Shown here: piece by piece, positions 15,880-24,218 of the stretch
Position numbering within the stretch: position 1 is the first letter of the stretch
Layout: every line of letters starts with the position of its first letter
Assembly (NCBI RefSeq): GCF_014207255.1
Contig: NZ_JACHCZ010000005.1
Location: 356,731-420,730, forward strand
Origin: Pseudomonas sp. JAI120
GTDB taxonomy: Bacteria; Pseudomonadota; Gammaproteobacteria; Pseudomonadales; Pseudomonadaceae
DNA length: 64,000 nt
Reading direction: 5' to 3'
Notes under the pieces: model-generated
Told to the model about the DNA's origin: nothing
Database searches by the model: none
The model's input: only the letters and a program-made list of their open reading frames with translations
Program-made: the position numbers and the translations under genes

Positions 15880-17112
15880 ATGCTCGACACTCATGCCCCA
15901 CCCCGCCACTCCGTATGGCTGCCGATCTTCGCCGGCCTGTGCGCCAGCCTGGTCAGCATCGGCCTGGCGCGCTTTGCCTACACGCCGTTGATTCCGTCGC
16001 TGATCCAGGCCCACTGGTTCAGCGCCAATGACGTGGTGTACCTCGGTGCCGCCAACCTGGTGGGTTACCTGATCGGCGCGCTGATCGGGCGGCCCATCGC
16101 CCAGCGCACCTCGAACAGAACCGCGCTGCGCATCATGATGGTGGCGGTGACCCTGGCGTTCTTCGCCTGTGGCTTCCCGCTGTCGGTGGTGTGGTTCTTC
16201 GCTTGGCGCCTGCTGTCGGGGATTGCCGGTGGCGCAATCATGGTGCTGGTGGCGGCGACCGTGTTGCCCCATGTACCGGCCGCACGCCGGGGCCTGGCCA
16301 GTGGCGCGATCTTCCTCGGCATCGGCCTGGGCATCGCCGGCTCCGGCACGCTGGTGCCGCCGCTGCTGAGCCTGGGCTTGCAGCAGACCTGGTTCGGCCT
16401 GGGCCTGCTGGCCGTGGTGTTGACCGCCACCAGCTGGTTCGCCTGGCCTTCGGGCACGCTGCATGAGGACACGCCGCCATCCGACACGGCCGCAGCGACG
16501 CCTTCCGGCGTGTACCTGCTGTTCGCCCAATACGCCTTTATGGCCGCGGGGCTGGTACCGGCGATGGTGTTCCTGGTGGATTACGTCGCCCGTGGCCTGG
16601 GGGCCGGGGCGCATATCGGCGCGATGATCTGGGTGATGTACGGCCTGGGGTCGATTGTCGGGCCGGTCACCTACGGGTTCCTGGCAGACAAACTGGGGGC
16701 GCGCTTGAGCATCCGCGTGGTGCTGGTGGTGCAGGCGCTTGCCGTCGGGGCGTTGCCGTTTGCCGGCTCGTTGACTGGCCTGGCGGTCCTCGCGGTGATC
16801 CTCGGTTCGTTCCCGCCGGGCATCGTGCCGTTGGCGCTGGCGCGGGTGCACGAACTGCTCCCCAACCATCATCAGCAGCAGGTCGCGTGGAGCCGTGCCA
16901 CGGTCTCCTTTGCGACTTTCCAGGCGCTCTCGGGGTTTGCCTATTCCGCCCTGTTCAACGTCAGCGGTGGTCAGCATGCGCTGTTGTTCATGATCGCTGC
17001 CGGGGCGATAGTGGTCGCCCTGGCACTGGAACCGGGCATGCGCCTGCTGAACCGTCGACCGTCCGACGCGGTCCCAACCCATACGCTCATCGCTGCAGGT
17101 AATCTGAAATGA
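15880..17112 (+). CDS. MFS transporter, YbfB/YjiJ family
   Basis: A 410-residue, 12-helix major-facilitator protein. The N-terminal LVSIGLARFAYTPLIPSLI is the YbfB/YjiJ signature, followed by NLVGYLIGALIGRPIAQR. Its stop overlaps the ATG of the quinone oxidoreductase (ATGA), so the two form an operon next to the divergent LysR gene. The substrate is unknown. Family members are treated as drug or metabolite exporters. Confidence 0.88.
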   Translation: MLDTHAPPRHSVWLPIFAGLCASLVSIGLARFAYTPLIPSLIQAHWFSANDVVYLGAANLVGYLIGALIGRPIAQRTSNRTALRIMMVAVTLAFFACGFPLSVVWFFAWRLLSGIAGGAIMVLVAATVLPHVPAARRGLASGAIFLGIGLGIAGSGTLVPPLLSLGLQQTWFGLGLLAVVLTATSWFAWPSGTLHEDTPPSDTAAATPSGVYLLFAQYAFMAAGLVPAMVFLVDYVARGLGAGAHIGAMIWVMYGLGSIVGPVTYGFLADKLGARLSIRVVLVVQALAVGALPFAGSLTGLAVLAVILGSFPPGIVPLALARVHELLPNHHQQQVAWSRATVSFATFQALSGFAYSALFNVSGGQHALLFMIAAGAIVVALALEPGMRLLNRRPSDAVPTHTLIAAGNLK

Positions 17113-18107
17113 CGCTTCCTAAAGAAATGACCCTGATCGAAATCACCACCCCCGGTGGCCCCGAGGTGCTGCAGCCGCGCCGCGCGGAGGTACCGGTGGC
17201 GGGCCCCGGCGAGATCCTGATTCGCGTGCACGCGGCCGGGGTCAATCGCCCCGACGCCCTGCAACGCGCCGGCAAGTACCCGATGAAACCCGACATGAAC
17301 CCGCTGCCTGGCCTGGAAGTGGCGGGCGAAGTCGCCGCACTGGGCGACGGCGTGACCGAGTACGCCGTGGGCGATAAGGTCTGCGCCCTGACCAATGGCG
17401 GCGGCTATGCGCAGTTCTGCACGGTGCCCGCCAGCCAGGCGCTGCCGATCCCCGAAGGCATGGACTGGATTCAAGCCGCTGCCGTACCGGAAACCTTCTT
17501 CACCGTATGGGCCAACCTGTTCGGCCTCGGCGATGCGCACACCGGCCAGCGCGTGCTGATCCACGGCGGCACCAGCGGCATCGGTACGACCGCGCTGATG
17601 CTGTGCCGCGAGTTCGGCATCCAGGCCTTCGCCACCGCCGGCAGCGCCGACAAATGCGCGGCCATCGCCCAGTTGGGCGGCGAGCCGATCAATTATCGCG
17701 AGCAGGATTTTGCCGAGATCATCGCGCAACAGACCGACGGCCAGGGCGTGGATGTGATCCTCGACATCATGGGCGGCTCGTATCTGAACAACAACCTCAA
17801 GGCCCTGGCAATGGACGGCCACCTGGTGATGCTGGGGTTCCTCGGCGGCGCCAAGGCCAACGACGTCGACCTGCTGACCATCCTCGGCAAACGCGCGGTG
17901 ATCACCGGCTCGCTGTTGCGTGCGCGCAGCAAGGCTGAAAAAGCCGCGATTGCCGAGCAGCTGCGCGAGTATGTGTGGCCAGTGCTGGAGGCCGGGCGTT
18001 GCCTGCCGATCATCGACAAGGTTTACGAATACACCGACGCCGCCCAGGCCCATGCGCGGATGGAAGGTGGGGACCATATCGGCAAGATTGTGTTGCGGGT
18101 GGAGTAA
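17109..18107 (+). CDS. NAD(P)H:quinone oxidoreductase, zinc-free MDR (PIG3/QOR) family
   Basis: A 332-residue medium-chain reductase without zinc cysteines. The GroES-like N-terminal half (HAAGVNRPDALQRAGKYP, GLEVAGEVAALG) is followed by the Rossmann half with nucleotide motif IHGGTSGIGTTA. Family members reduce quinones with NADPH. It is co-translated with the MFS transporter, which suggests handling of a redox-active compound that is also exported. Confidence 0.9.
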   Translation: MTLPKEMTLIEITTPGGPEVLQPRRAEVPVAGPGEILIRVHAAGVNRPDALQRAGKYPMKPDMNPLPGLEVAGEVAALGDGVTEYAVGDKVCALTNGGGYAQFCTVPASQALPIPEGMDWIQAAAVPETFFTVWANLFGLGDAHTGQRVLIHGGTSGIGTTALMLCREFGIQAFATAGSADKCAAIAQLGGEPINYREQDFAEIIAQQTDGQGVDVILDIMGGSYLNNNLKALAMDGHLVMLGFLGGAKANDVDLLTILGKRAVITGSLLRARSKAEKAAIAEQLREYVWPVLEAGRCLPIIDKVYEYTDAAQAHARMEGGDHIGKIVLRVE

Positions 18108-18484
18108 GCAGCAGGCACTACAAAGCCAATGTGGGAGGGGCAGTGCGACGATTCGACTTGCTCCCGTGGCGGCCTTCGGGCCGACCATGTCGTTGGATTT
18201 GATTGAGTACATATCCGTTGCTGCGGTAACGGCTGCTTAGGGTTCCGCTCTTACAGCGGGTCACTTTGGAAAAGCCCCAAAGTAACCAAAGGGCTCTTGC
18301 CCCACCACTCGGTACCTCGCCTAGGCTCGGTATGCCCTCACTCCGGCTTGAATCCGTGGGCCGCCGTCATGGGCCATCCCTGGCCCAGGACGGCTAACCC
18401 GGCGTCCTGCCGGGTTACCCACGGATTCAAGCCTGCGTTCGGCCAGCGTGGTTAACGGGGCGCCTAGGATCAAGATCAAAAGCC

Positions 18485-18550
18485 AGAGCAAAAGCAGAGC
18501 AAAAGCAGAGCAAAAGCAGAGCAAAAGCAGAGCAAAAGCAGAGCAAAAGC
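18485..18550. repeat. Six tandem copies of an 11-bp unit
   Basis: AGAGCAAAAGC is repeated six times without variation, starting exactly where the left arm of the large inverted repeat ends. Eleven bp is about one helical turn. Perfect identity suggests recent slippage expansion. Confidence 0.92.
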
Positions 18551-18582
18551 AGGCTGAGGTCTACCTGCTGGATGGAGATCCA

Positions 18583-18614
18583 AATGTGGGAGGGGGCAAG
18601 CCCCCTCCCACATT
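18583..18614. repeat. REP hairpin inside the large inverted repeat
   Basis: AATGTGGGAGGGGGC followed by its complement GCCCCCTCCCACATT forms a perfect hairpin with almost no loop, followed by five T. It lies in the unpaired centre of the larger structure. Confidence 0.88.
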
Positions 18615-18982
18615 TTTAACCCAGTAAACCAGACCCAACTCCGGTCGGCTCTAAGGCCGCCGCGCTTTGGCTTTTGATCTCAAATCGCCCCGTCAAACAC
18701 GCTGGCCGAACGCAGGCTTTGGAGCGTGGGTAACCCGGCAGGACGCCGGGTTAGCCGCGCTCCAAAGCCGGAGTGAGGGCACACCGAGCCTAGGCGAGGT
18801 GCCGAGTGTTGGGGAAGCGTTTTTGGTTACTTTTGGCGCTCTTCCAAAAGTGACCCGCTGTAAGAGCGGAACCCTAAGTGGCCGTGACCGCAGCAACGGA
18901 TATGTACTCGCTAAAAATCCAAAAAAACGGTCGGCCCGAAGGCCGCCACGGAAACAAGCCCCCTCCCACATTGACCGCGTTC

Positions 18983-20107
18983 TTACTCGGAGTAAGTGGG
19001 GTAGTCGATGTAGCCAACCTCACCCCCACCATACATCCCCTCTTCCCGCAGCGGGTTCAACGGCCAGCCCTTGAATAGCCGCTTCGGCAGGTCCGGGTTG
19101 GCAATGAACGGCCGTCCGAATGCAATCAAATCCGCCAACCCGGCTTCCACCAGTTTCGCGCCGCGTTCAGCGGTATAACGACCGGCATAGATAATGCGGC
19201 CGCTGAAGGTGCTGCGCACGGCTTCACGGAAGCTGTCGGGCAGCACGGGGGCGTTGTCCCAGTCGGCTTCGGCGATGGACACGTAGGCGATGCCCGATTC
19301 CTCCAACACCTTGATCGCTTCGATGTAGGTGTGGTGCGGATCTTCTTCCACCAGGCCGATGTACACACGGTCCTGGTCGGTGCCGCTGAACAGCGGCGAG
19401 AACCGCACACCCAGGCGCTCCGGCCCGACTACCTTGCTGACGGCTTCGACGATCTCGCGCAAAAAGCGCAGGCGATTATGCAGCGAGCCGCCGTATTCAT
19501 CGTCGCGCTGGTTGGAATGGGCCGAGATGAACTGGTTGACCAGGTAACCGTTGGCCGAGTGAATTTCCACGCCGTCGAACCCGGCGTCCAGGGCATTGCG
19601 TGCGGCCTGGGCGTAGTGCCCGACCAATTCTTCAATCTCGAGCACGCTCAAGGCGCGAGGCACCGGCGGTTGCTTCAATTCACCCTCGCCAGGCCCGGTT
19701 TCGATAAAGGCCTTGGCTTGCTGGGCTTGAATGGCCGACGGTGCCACCGGTGCGGCGCCTTCAGGCTGCAAGGCGTTATGGGACACACGGCCCACATGCC
19801 ACAGTTGGGCAAAGATCACCCCGCCTTCGGCATGCACCGCGTCGGTGACCTTGCGCCAGCCGTCGATCTGCGCCGGGGTGTAGATGCCCGGCGTCCAGGC
19901 ATAGCCCTGGCCACGCGGTTCGATCTGCGTGCCTTCGCTGACCATGAAACCGGCCGTAGCGCGCTGGCGGTAATACTCGGCCATCAGGTCGGTGGCGATA
20001 TCGCCGGGCTGCGCGCTGCGCTGGCGCGTCAACGGTGGCAGCACAACACGGTTGTTCAAGGTGTGATGACCCAGTTTTACCGGGGTACTTAAAACGCTGT
20101 TAGTCAT
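18983..20107 (-). CDS. Old yellow enzyme, N-ethylmaleimide reductase type (NemA/XenB-like)
   Basis: A 374-residue FMN ene-reductase that reduces activated alkenes and nitro esters with NAD(P)H. It shows the N-terminal NRVVLPPLTRQRS, QLWHVGRVSHNAL, the catalytic HSANGYLVNQF pair and HSNQRDDEYGGS. The ATG at 20107 matches the family start (MTNSVLSTPVKLG). The longer ORF to 20164 is not expected. It is the third gene of a TetR-DJ-1-OYE operon, the same logic as E. coli nemR-nemA-gloA. Confidence 0.93.
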   Translation of the reverse strand: MTNSVLSTPVKLGHHTLNNRVVLPPLTRQRSAQPGDIATDLMAEYYRQRATAGFMVSEGTQIEPRGQGYAWTPGIYTPAQIDGWRKVTDAVHAEGGVIFAQLWHVGRVSHNALQPEGAAPVAPSAIQAQQAKAFIETGPGEGELKQPPVPRALSVLEIEELVGHYAQAARNALDAGFDGVEIHSANGYLVNQFISAHSNQRDDEYGGSLHNRLRFLREIVEAVSKVVGPERLGVRFSPLFSGTDQDRVYIGLVEEDPHHTYIEAIKVLEESGIAYVSIAEADWDNAPVLPDSFREAVRSTFSGRIIYAGRYTAERGAKLVEAGLADLIAFGRPFIANPDLPKRLFKGWPLNPLREEGMYGGGEVGYIDYPTYSE

Positions 20108-20131
20108 TGGGGTAATCCAAATTCGGGACGA

Positions 20132-20166
20132 ACAAAAGCATTGGCGACTGTTGCAAGTCGCCAATG
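20132..20166 (-). terminator. Hairpin between DJ-1 and old yellow enzyme genes
   Basis: A perfect 10-bp stem CATTGGCGAC / GTCGCCAATG (20139-20148 and 20157-20166) with an 8-nt loop, followed on the minus strand by CTTTTGTT. The T run is weak, so partial termination or an mRNA-stabilising hairpin inside the operon is likely. Confidence 0.55.
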
Positions 20167-20185
20167 ATTAGAAGGGTTAATTAAC

Positions 20186-20863
20186 TTATGCGGTGAGTTT
20201 GAGCAGCGCCTTGGCCACGTCACTGGAACTGGCAGGGTTCTGTCCAGTGATCAGCAAACCATCTTCGAGCACGAAGGATTGCCAGTCGGCGCCCTTCTGA
20301 TAGTTGCCGCCCAGTGCTTTGAAATCATTTTCAATCAGGAACGGCACCACCTCGGTCAGGCCCACCGCCGCTTCTTCCGAGTTGGAGAAGCCGGTGACGC
20401 GACGGCCCTTGACCAGCGGCTCGCCATTGACGGCCTTGACGTGACGCAAGGCGCCCGGTGCGTGGCAGACAAAACCAATGGGCTTGCCGGCCCGTTCAAA
20501 GGACTCGATCAGGGCGATGGACACCGGCGACTCTGCCAGGTCCCACAGCGGGCCGTGGCCACCCGGGTAGAACACGGTGTCGAAGTCGTCCGCGTTGACC
20601 GTGTCCAGCTTGACGGTATTGGCCAGGGCCTGTTGCGCGGCAGGGTCGGCGGCAAAGCGGCGGGTCTGCTCGGTTTGCGCGTCGGGCGCGTCACTCACCG
20701 GGTCCAGCGGCGGCTGGCCACCGGCCGGGGAAGCCAGTACCAGTTCGGCGCCGGCGTCCTTGAACACGTAATAGGGTGCAGCAAATTCTTCGAGCCAGAA
20801 GCCGGTCTTGCGGCCGGTGTCGCCAAGCTGGTCGTGAGAGGTCAGTACCATTAATACTTTCAT
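20186..20863 (-). CDS. DJ-1/PfpI family protein, Hsp31-like glyoxalase III class
   Basis: A 225-residue DJ-1 superfamily enzyme. The nucleophile elbow GFVCHAPGALR places Cys133 with the conserved Glu in GFWLEEF and the YPGGHGPLWDL loop. The longer fold with the substrate cap is that of Hsp31/YDR533-like glyoxalases, which convert methylglyoxal to lactate. It lies 15 bp after the TetR gene and upstream of the old yellow enzyme, which fits a reactive-electrophile response. Confidence 0.88.
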   Translation of the reverse strand: MKVLMVLTSHDQLGDTGRKTGFWLEEFAAPYYVFKDAGAELVLASPAGGQPPLDPVSDAPDAQTEQTRRFAADPAAQQALANTVKLDTVNADDFDTVFYPGGHGPLWDLAESPVSIALIESFERAGKPIGFVCHAPGALRHVKAVNGEPLVKGRRVTGFSNSEEAAVGLTEVVPFLIENDFKALGGNYQKGADWQSFVLEDGLLITGQNPASSSDVAKALLKLTA

Positions 20864-20878
20864 TTTCCAGTGCCTCGA

Positions 20879-21487
20879 TCAGTGAATGTCAGTGTGTCCA
20901 GGGCAACCCAACAGCTGTCGGGTCAGCAGCAACGCCTCATCAAAAGGCGCGGATGTACGGGTGATCTTGCTCATGACGCTGGTCCCCAGCCACAGCGCGT
21001 ACAGGCGCCGGGCCAGGCTTGCAGGGGCTTGATCGACGTTCAGGGAACCGTCCTCAAGGCCGCGCTGTATGGCGATGGCGAGTAAATCGATAGTGCGCGA
21101 CGTGCCACGTTCCAGCGCCAGGCGCATGGGCTCTGAAAGGTCTGACACCTCAGCACCCAGTTTGACGGCAAGGCATTTGCCCGCATCGGTGCAGCCGGTC
21201 TGGTTGTCGATCCAGGCTTGCCAATAACGCATCAACTTGGCGTGCTGGGATAAGCCGGGCTGGTCGAACAGCTGCTGCATGCCGTGCAGGTAGTTGTCGA
21301 AGTAGGTATCGAGCAACACGACACCGAAACCATCCTTGGAGTTGAAGTAGTGATAGAACGAACCTTTAGGCACCTGGGCGGCTTGAAGTATTTCGTTCAA
21401 GCCCACCGCAGAGAATCCTTTACGGCCAACAATCAACTGCGCCGTGTCGAGAATGGTCTGCCGTGCACTTTTAGTTTCGCTGTTCAT
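20879..21487 (-). CDS. TetR-family repressor, NemR-like
   Basis: A 202-residue TetR regulator with HTH LNEILQAAQVPKGSFYHYF. The C-terminal part has GCTDAGKCLAVKLGAEVSDL, the region that in NemR carries the redox-sensing cysteine. Cys99 and Cys105 are present here. It is first in the operon with DJ-1 and old yellow enzyme. A palindrome 18 bp upstream is the likely autoregulatory operator. Electrophile or HOCl sensing is inferred from the NemR resemblance. Confidence 0.88.
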   Translation of the reverse strand: MNSETKSARQTILDTAQLIVGRKGFSAVGLNEILQAAQVPKGSFYHYFNSKDGFGVVLLDTYFDNYLHGMQQLFDQPGLSQHAKLMRYWQAWIDNQTGCTDAGKCLAVKLGAEVSDLSEPMRLALERGTSRTIDLLAIAIQRGLEDGSLNVDQAPASLARRLYALWLGTSVMSKITRTSAPFDEALLLTRQLLGCPGHTDIH

Positions 21488-21504
21488 GCTTCACTCCGTC
21501 CGAT

Positions 21505-21519
21505 TAGACCAGTCGTCTA
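21505..21519. promoter_or_regulatory. NemR-type operator palindrome
   Basis: TAGAC-CAGTC-GTCTA, 5-bp arms with a 5-bp spacer, 18 bp upstream of the TetR start. TAGAC half-sites are typical for NemR-type repressors. Confidence 0.6.
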
Positions 21520-21659
21520 GTTCGTTGAGGGAATGTTAGGGGCGGCGCCAAACCCTCACAATGTCATATGCGCAAGGATTCCGGACATGACCCGAAGTGG
21601 GTTGCCGTTTACCGGGCACGCGCCGACAATCCACCCTCCCACGCCCCTGGAGACATGCG

Positions 21660-22604
21660 ATGCACAGCGTTGCGCTGATGGTTTACCCGAACTTCCAATC
21701 CCTGAGCCTCAGCCTCGGCTCGGTATTCGAGTGCGCGAACCTGCTGCGCGGTGAACCTGCCTATGAGTTTCACCTGGTGTCGGAAAGCGGCGGCGCAGTG
21801 ATGACGTCGCAGGGGTTTTCGGTGAACACCTCGCCTCTGCGGCCACAAGGCTATGACACGCTGATTGTCAGCGGTTACCTGGAGTTTCGCCTGCCGGAGG
21901 CCAACCTGCTGGAACTGGTCAAGGCCGCCTCGGCCCAATCGCGGCGCGTCGCCTCGTTGTGCATGGGCATCTTCGTGCTGGCCGAAGCCGGCTTGCTCGA
22001 CGGCAAGCGCACCACCACCCACTGGATCCACGCGCCGGCCTTTCGCAAGCGCTACCCGGACATCCGCCTGGAAGAAGACAAGCTGTTTATCGTCGACGGC
22101 CAGGTATGGACCGGCGCCGGCATGAGTGCCGGGGTAGACATGGCGCTGGCCATGGTGGAGAACGACCTGGGCAGCGACCTCGCCCGGCGCATCGCGCGCA
22201 AGCTGGTGATCGCCCAGCGTCGGGGCAGTGAGCAGTCGCAATTGTCGGCACTGTTGGAGCTGGACCCCAAGTCCGACCGCGTGCAACTGGCCCTGGCCTA
22301 CGCCCGTGAAAACCTCACACACGACCTGTCGGTGGACGCCTTGGCCGACGTGGCCCGGCTGAGCCCGCGCCAGTTCAGCCGGGTATTCCGCGAAGAAACC
22401 GGGCAAACCCCGGCCAAGGCCATCGAATCCCTGCGGGTGGAAGCTGCGCGGGCGATGATGGAAACCAGCCGGCACCCGGTGGAAGTGGTGGCCCGCGAAA
22501 CCGGCTTCGGTGATCGCGAGCGCATGCGCCAGGCGTTTTTAAGGGCGTTCGGGCAGCCGCCGCAGGCGATGCAGCAAACCTTTAATGCAACACCGCCCGC
22601 GTAA
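21660..22604 (+). CDS. GlxA-type AraC regulator with DJ-1-like N-terminal domain
   Basis: A 314-residue protein. An N-terminal DJ-1/PfpI domain (residues about 1-175) has the elbow SLCMGIFVLAEAGLL and the family motif THWIHAPAFRKRYP. A C-terminal AraC/XylS double HTH follows (LSVDALADVARLSPRQFSRV, VEVVARETGFGDRERMRQAF). The start ATG 21660 matches family N-termini (HSVALMVYPNFQ), and the upstream ORF extension is rejected. It overlaps the convergent acetyltransferase end by 23 bp. The target is unknown. Confidence 0.9.
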   Translation: MHSVALMVYPNFQSLSLSLGSVFECANLLRGEPAYEFHLVSESGGAVMTSQGFSVNTSPLRPQGYDTLIVSGYLEFRLPEANLLELVKAASAQSRRVASLCMGIFVLAEAGLLDGKRTTTHWIHAPAFRKRYPDIRLEEDKLFIVDGQVWTGAGMSAGVDMALAMVENDLGSDLARRIARKLVIAQRRGSEQSQLSALLELDPKSDRVQLALAYARENLTHDLSVDALADVARLSPRQFSRVFREETGQTPAKAIESLRVEAARAMMETSRHPVEVVARETGFGDRERMRQAFLRAFGQPPQAMQQTFNATPPA

Positions 22605-23088
22605 CCAGGTAACTCATCAACTGCGGATCATCCGCCAGTTCAAGGGCCTGCACCGGGCGCGGCAGGTTATCCAGCACCGAGCGCCAGAACGCCTGGGACA
22701 CTTCGTCCTGATCATAAAACCGCACCAGCCAATCCGCCTCGCCGCTGCACAGCACCTGGGTGGCGATGGCGCGGCCGATGCCTTTGCGGCGATAGCGCTT
22801 GAGGATAAACAGGTCGGCCAGTTCCAAGGCGTCGATGCCCGGCAACTCGCTGCCTTCGATCAGCAGGAAGCCGGCGATATAACCATCGACCAGCAACAGG
22901 TTGGCGCTCCACTGCGGGTCTTGCCAGTAGCGCGTCAGGTGTTCGTCATGAATGTAGAAACGGCCGTCCGCCTCGACATCTTCCTGCTCCCAGTCCGACG
23001 ACTCATAGGCGTAGTACTGGTAGAGATTGCGGATCAACTCGGATTCTTCAGGGCCGGTCTGGATCAGTTCCACGGTAGTTTCAGGCAT
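22582..23088 (-). CDS. GNAT-family N-acetyltransferase
   Basis: A 168-residue GNAT enzyme from ATG 23088. The acetyl-CoA loop is LKRYRRKGIGRAIA (motif A), preceded by ALELADLFI. The GAGAG about 7 nt upstream supports MPETTVEL as the start. ATG 23127 would add 13 residues and is the alternative. The acceptor is unknown. Confidence 0.8.
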   Translation of the reverse strand: MPETTVELIQTGPEESELIRNLYQYYAYESSDWEQEDVEADGRFYIHDEHLTRYWQDPQWSANLLLVDGYIAGFLLIEGSELPGIDALELADLFILKRYRRKGIGRAIATQVLCSGEADWLVRFYDQDEVSQAFWRSVLDNLPRPVQALELADDPQLMSYLVTRAVLH

Positions 23089-23266
23089 TGGGCTCTCGGT
23101 CAAAAAACGCAGGGCGCCATTGTTCACAAAACCTCGGCGCAGTCCAATAGCGCCACGAACCTTTCTACTTGCTGAACCGATTGCAAATAGCGGCGGCCCC
23201 TGCCAAAGCTCTGAAACATTTCGAATAGAATTCGCCGATCTCTACCTTTCCTCAAGGACACGTATT

Positions 23267-24139
23267 TTGACGAACGTCTGTTCCGCCGGCCTGGATGTGG
23301 GCTTCGCCTCCCTGGACTACTTGCAGATCTTCATCCTGGGCGTGATCCAGGGCATTACCGAACTGTTGCCGGTCTCCTCCACCGCCCATATGCGCGTAGT
23401 GCCCGCCCTGCTCGGCTGGCAAGACCCCGGCTCGGCGTTTTCGGCGGCCATGCAGTTGGCGGCACTGGCGGCGGTGGTCAGTTACTTCTGGCGCGATGTG
23501 CGCCAAGTGACCACGGGCAGCATCAGCGCGGTGCGCCGGGGCGACTACAACGATCAATGGTTCAAGCTGGCCGTGGCGATTGTGTTGGCGACTATCCCGA
23601 TAGGGATTGCCGGGCTGGTCTTGTCATCGACCCTGAACGCCTGCAATTCGCCGCTGCGCGGGCTGATGGTGATCGGGATTTCCTGCGTGGTGATGGCGGT
23701 GTTGCTGGCGGCGGCCGAGCTGCGTGCACGGCATACCCGCGAGGTCAGCCAGATGCGCCTGCGCGATGCGCTGATCGTCGGGGTCGCGCAGATCGGCGCG
23801 TTGATTCCGGGCGTATCGCGTTCGGGTTCGACCCTCACCGCCGCCCTGTTCCTTAACTTCAAACGCGAAGAAGCCGCACGCTTTTCCTTCCTGCTGGGCC
23901 TGCCCGCCATCGCCCTCGCCGGCTTGAAGGAGCTGTGGGTGCTGCTGCATGCCGATATGCCCGCCCATGCCTGGCCGCATTTGCTGTTCGGGCTGTTGGT
24001 GGCCAGCGTCTCGGCGTTCTTCGCGATCTGGGGCCTGATGAAGTTCCTGGAGCGGTTCTCCACCTGGCCGTTTGTGATCTATCGCGCGCTGCTGGGGGTG
24101 TTCCTGATTGTGGCGGTAAGTACCGGGCTGCTGAGTTGA
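23267..24139 (+). CDS. uppP: Undecaprenyl-diphosphatase UppP (BacA)
   Basis: A 290-residue polytopic membrane phosphatase that recycles undecaprenyl pyrophosphate for cell-wall synthesis. Both catalytic motifs are visible: QGITELLPVSSTAHM near the start and PGVSRSGSTLTAAL in the middle. No ATG fits; TTG 23267 has AAGGA 8 nt upstream and places the first motif about 27 residues in. The open frame upstream to 23027 lies on the opposite strand of the acetyltransferase and is not coding. Confidence 0.9.
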   Translation: MTNVCSAGLDVGFASLDYLQIFILGVIQGITELLPVSSTAHMRVVPALLGWQDPGSAFSAAMQLAALAAVVSYFWRDVRQVTTGSISAVRRGDYNDQWFKLAVAIVLATIPIGIAGLVLSSTLNACNSPLRGLMVIGISCVVMAVLLAAAELRARHTREVSQMRLRDALIVGVAQIGALIPGVSRSGSTLTAALFLNFKREEAARFSFLLGLPAIALAGLKELWVLLHADMPAHAWPHLLFGLLVASVSAFFAIWGLMKFLERFSTWPFVIYRALLGVFLIVAVSTGLLS

Positions 24140-24173
24140 TACAACCCCCCGTCTCAACCCAGCATAAATCTCA

Positions 24174-24202
24174 TGTGGGAGGGGGCTTGCCCCCTTCCCA
24201 CA
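24174..24202. repeat. Single REP hairpin
   Basis: TGTGGGAGGGGGC-TTG-CCCCCTTCCCACA between the convergent uppP and DyP genes. Confidence 0.85.
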
Positions 24203-24218
24203 TTTGAACTGCTTTGCC

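Larger units (their letters stand above)
18129..18971. repeat. Giant imperfect inverted repeat (arms about 355 and 303 bp)
   Basis: The left arm 18129-18484 and right arm 18669-18971 are imperfect reverse complements. Matched pairs include TGTGGGAG.. with ..TCCCACA at the outer ends, CGTGGCGGCCTTCGGGCCGA with its complement, GGGTTCCGCTCTTACAGCGG with its complement, CGCCTAGGCTCGG with CCGAGCCTAGGCG, and GATCAAAAGCC with GGCTTTTGATC at the inner ends. The 184-bp centre holds an 11-bp tandem repeat and a REP hairpin. The whole 875-bp gap between the quinone oxidoreductase and the old yellow enzyme is taken up by this structure. ORFs here look like repeat shadows. Confidence 0.82.

Noticed and set aside
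15754..17082. 442-codon minus-strand frame across the MFS transporter
   Set aside because: Gln/Arg/His-rich shadow of the transporter gene in the complementary frame. No Shine-Dalgarno site and no domain.
16971..18212. 413-codon minus-strand frame across the quinone oxidoreductase
   Set aside because: Antisense to an intact MDR enzyme. Composition is that of a shadow frame.
18485..18550. Possible CRISPR array from regular short repeats
   Set aside because: Units of 11 bp are contiguous with no spacers, and no cas gene is present. It is a simple tandem repeat.
18667..19074. Plus-strand ORF (135 codons) and minus-strand ORF 18693-18971 in the inverted repeat
   Set aside because: Both follow the repeat sequence, mirror each other across the arms and end in REP DNA. 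Conserved copies elsewhere would reflect the repeat, not a protein.
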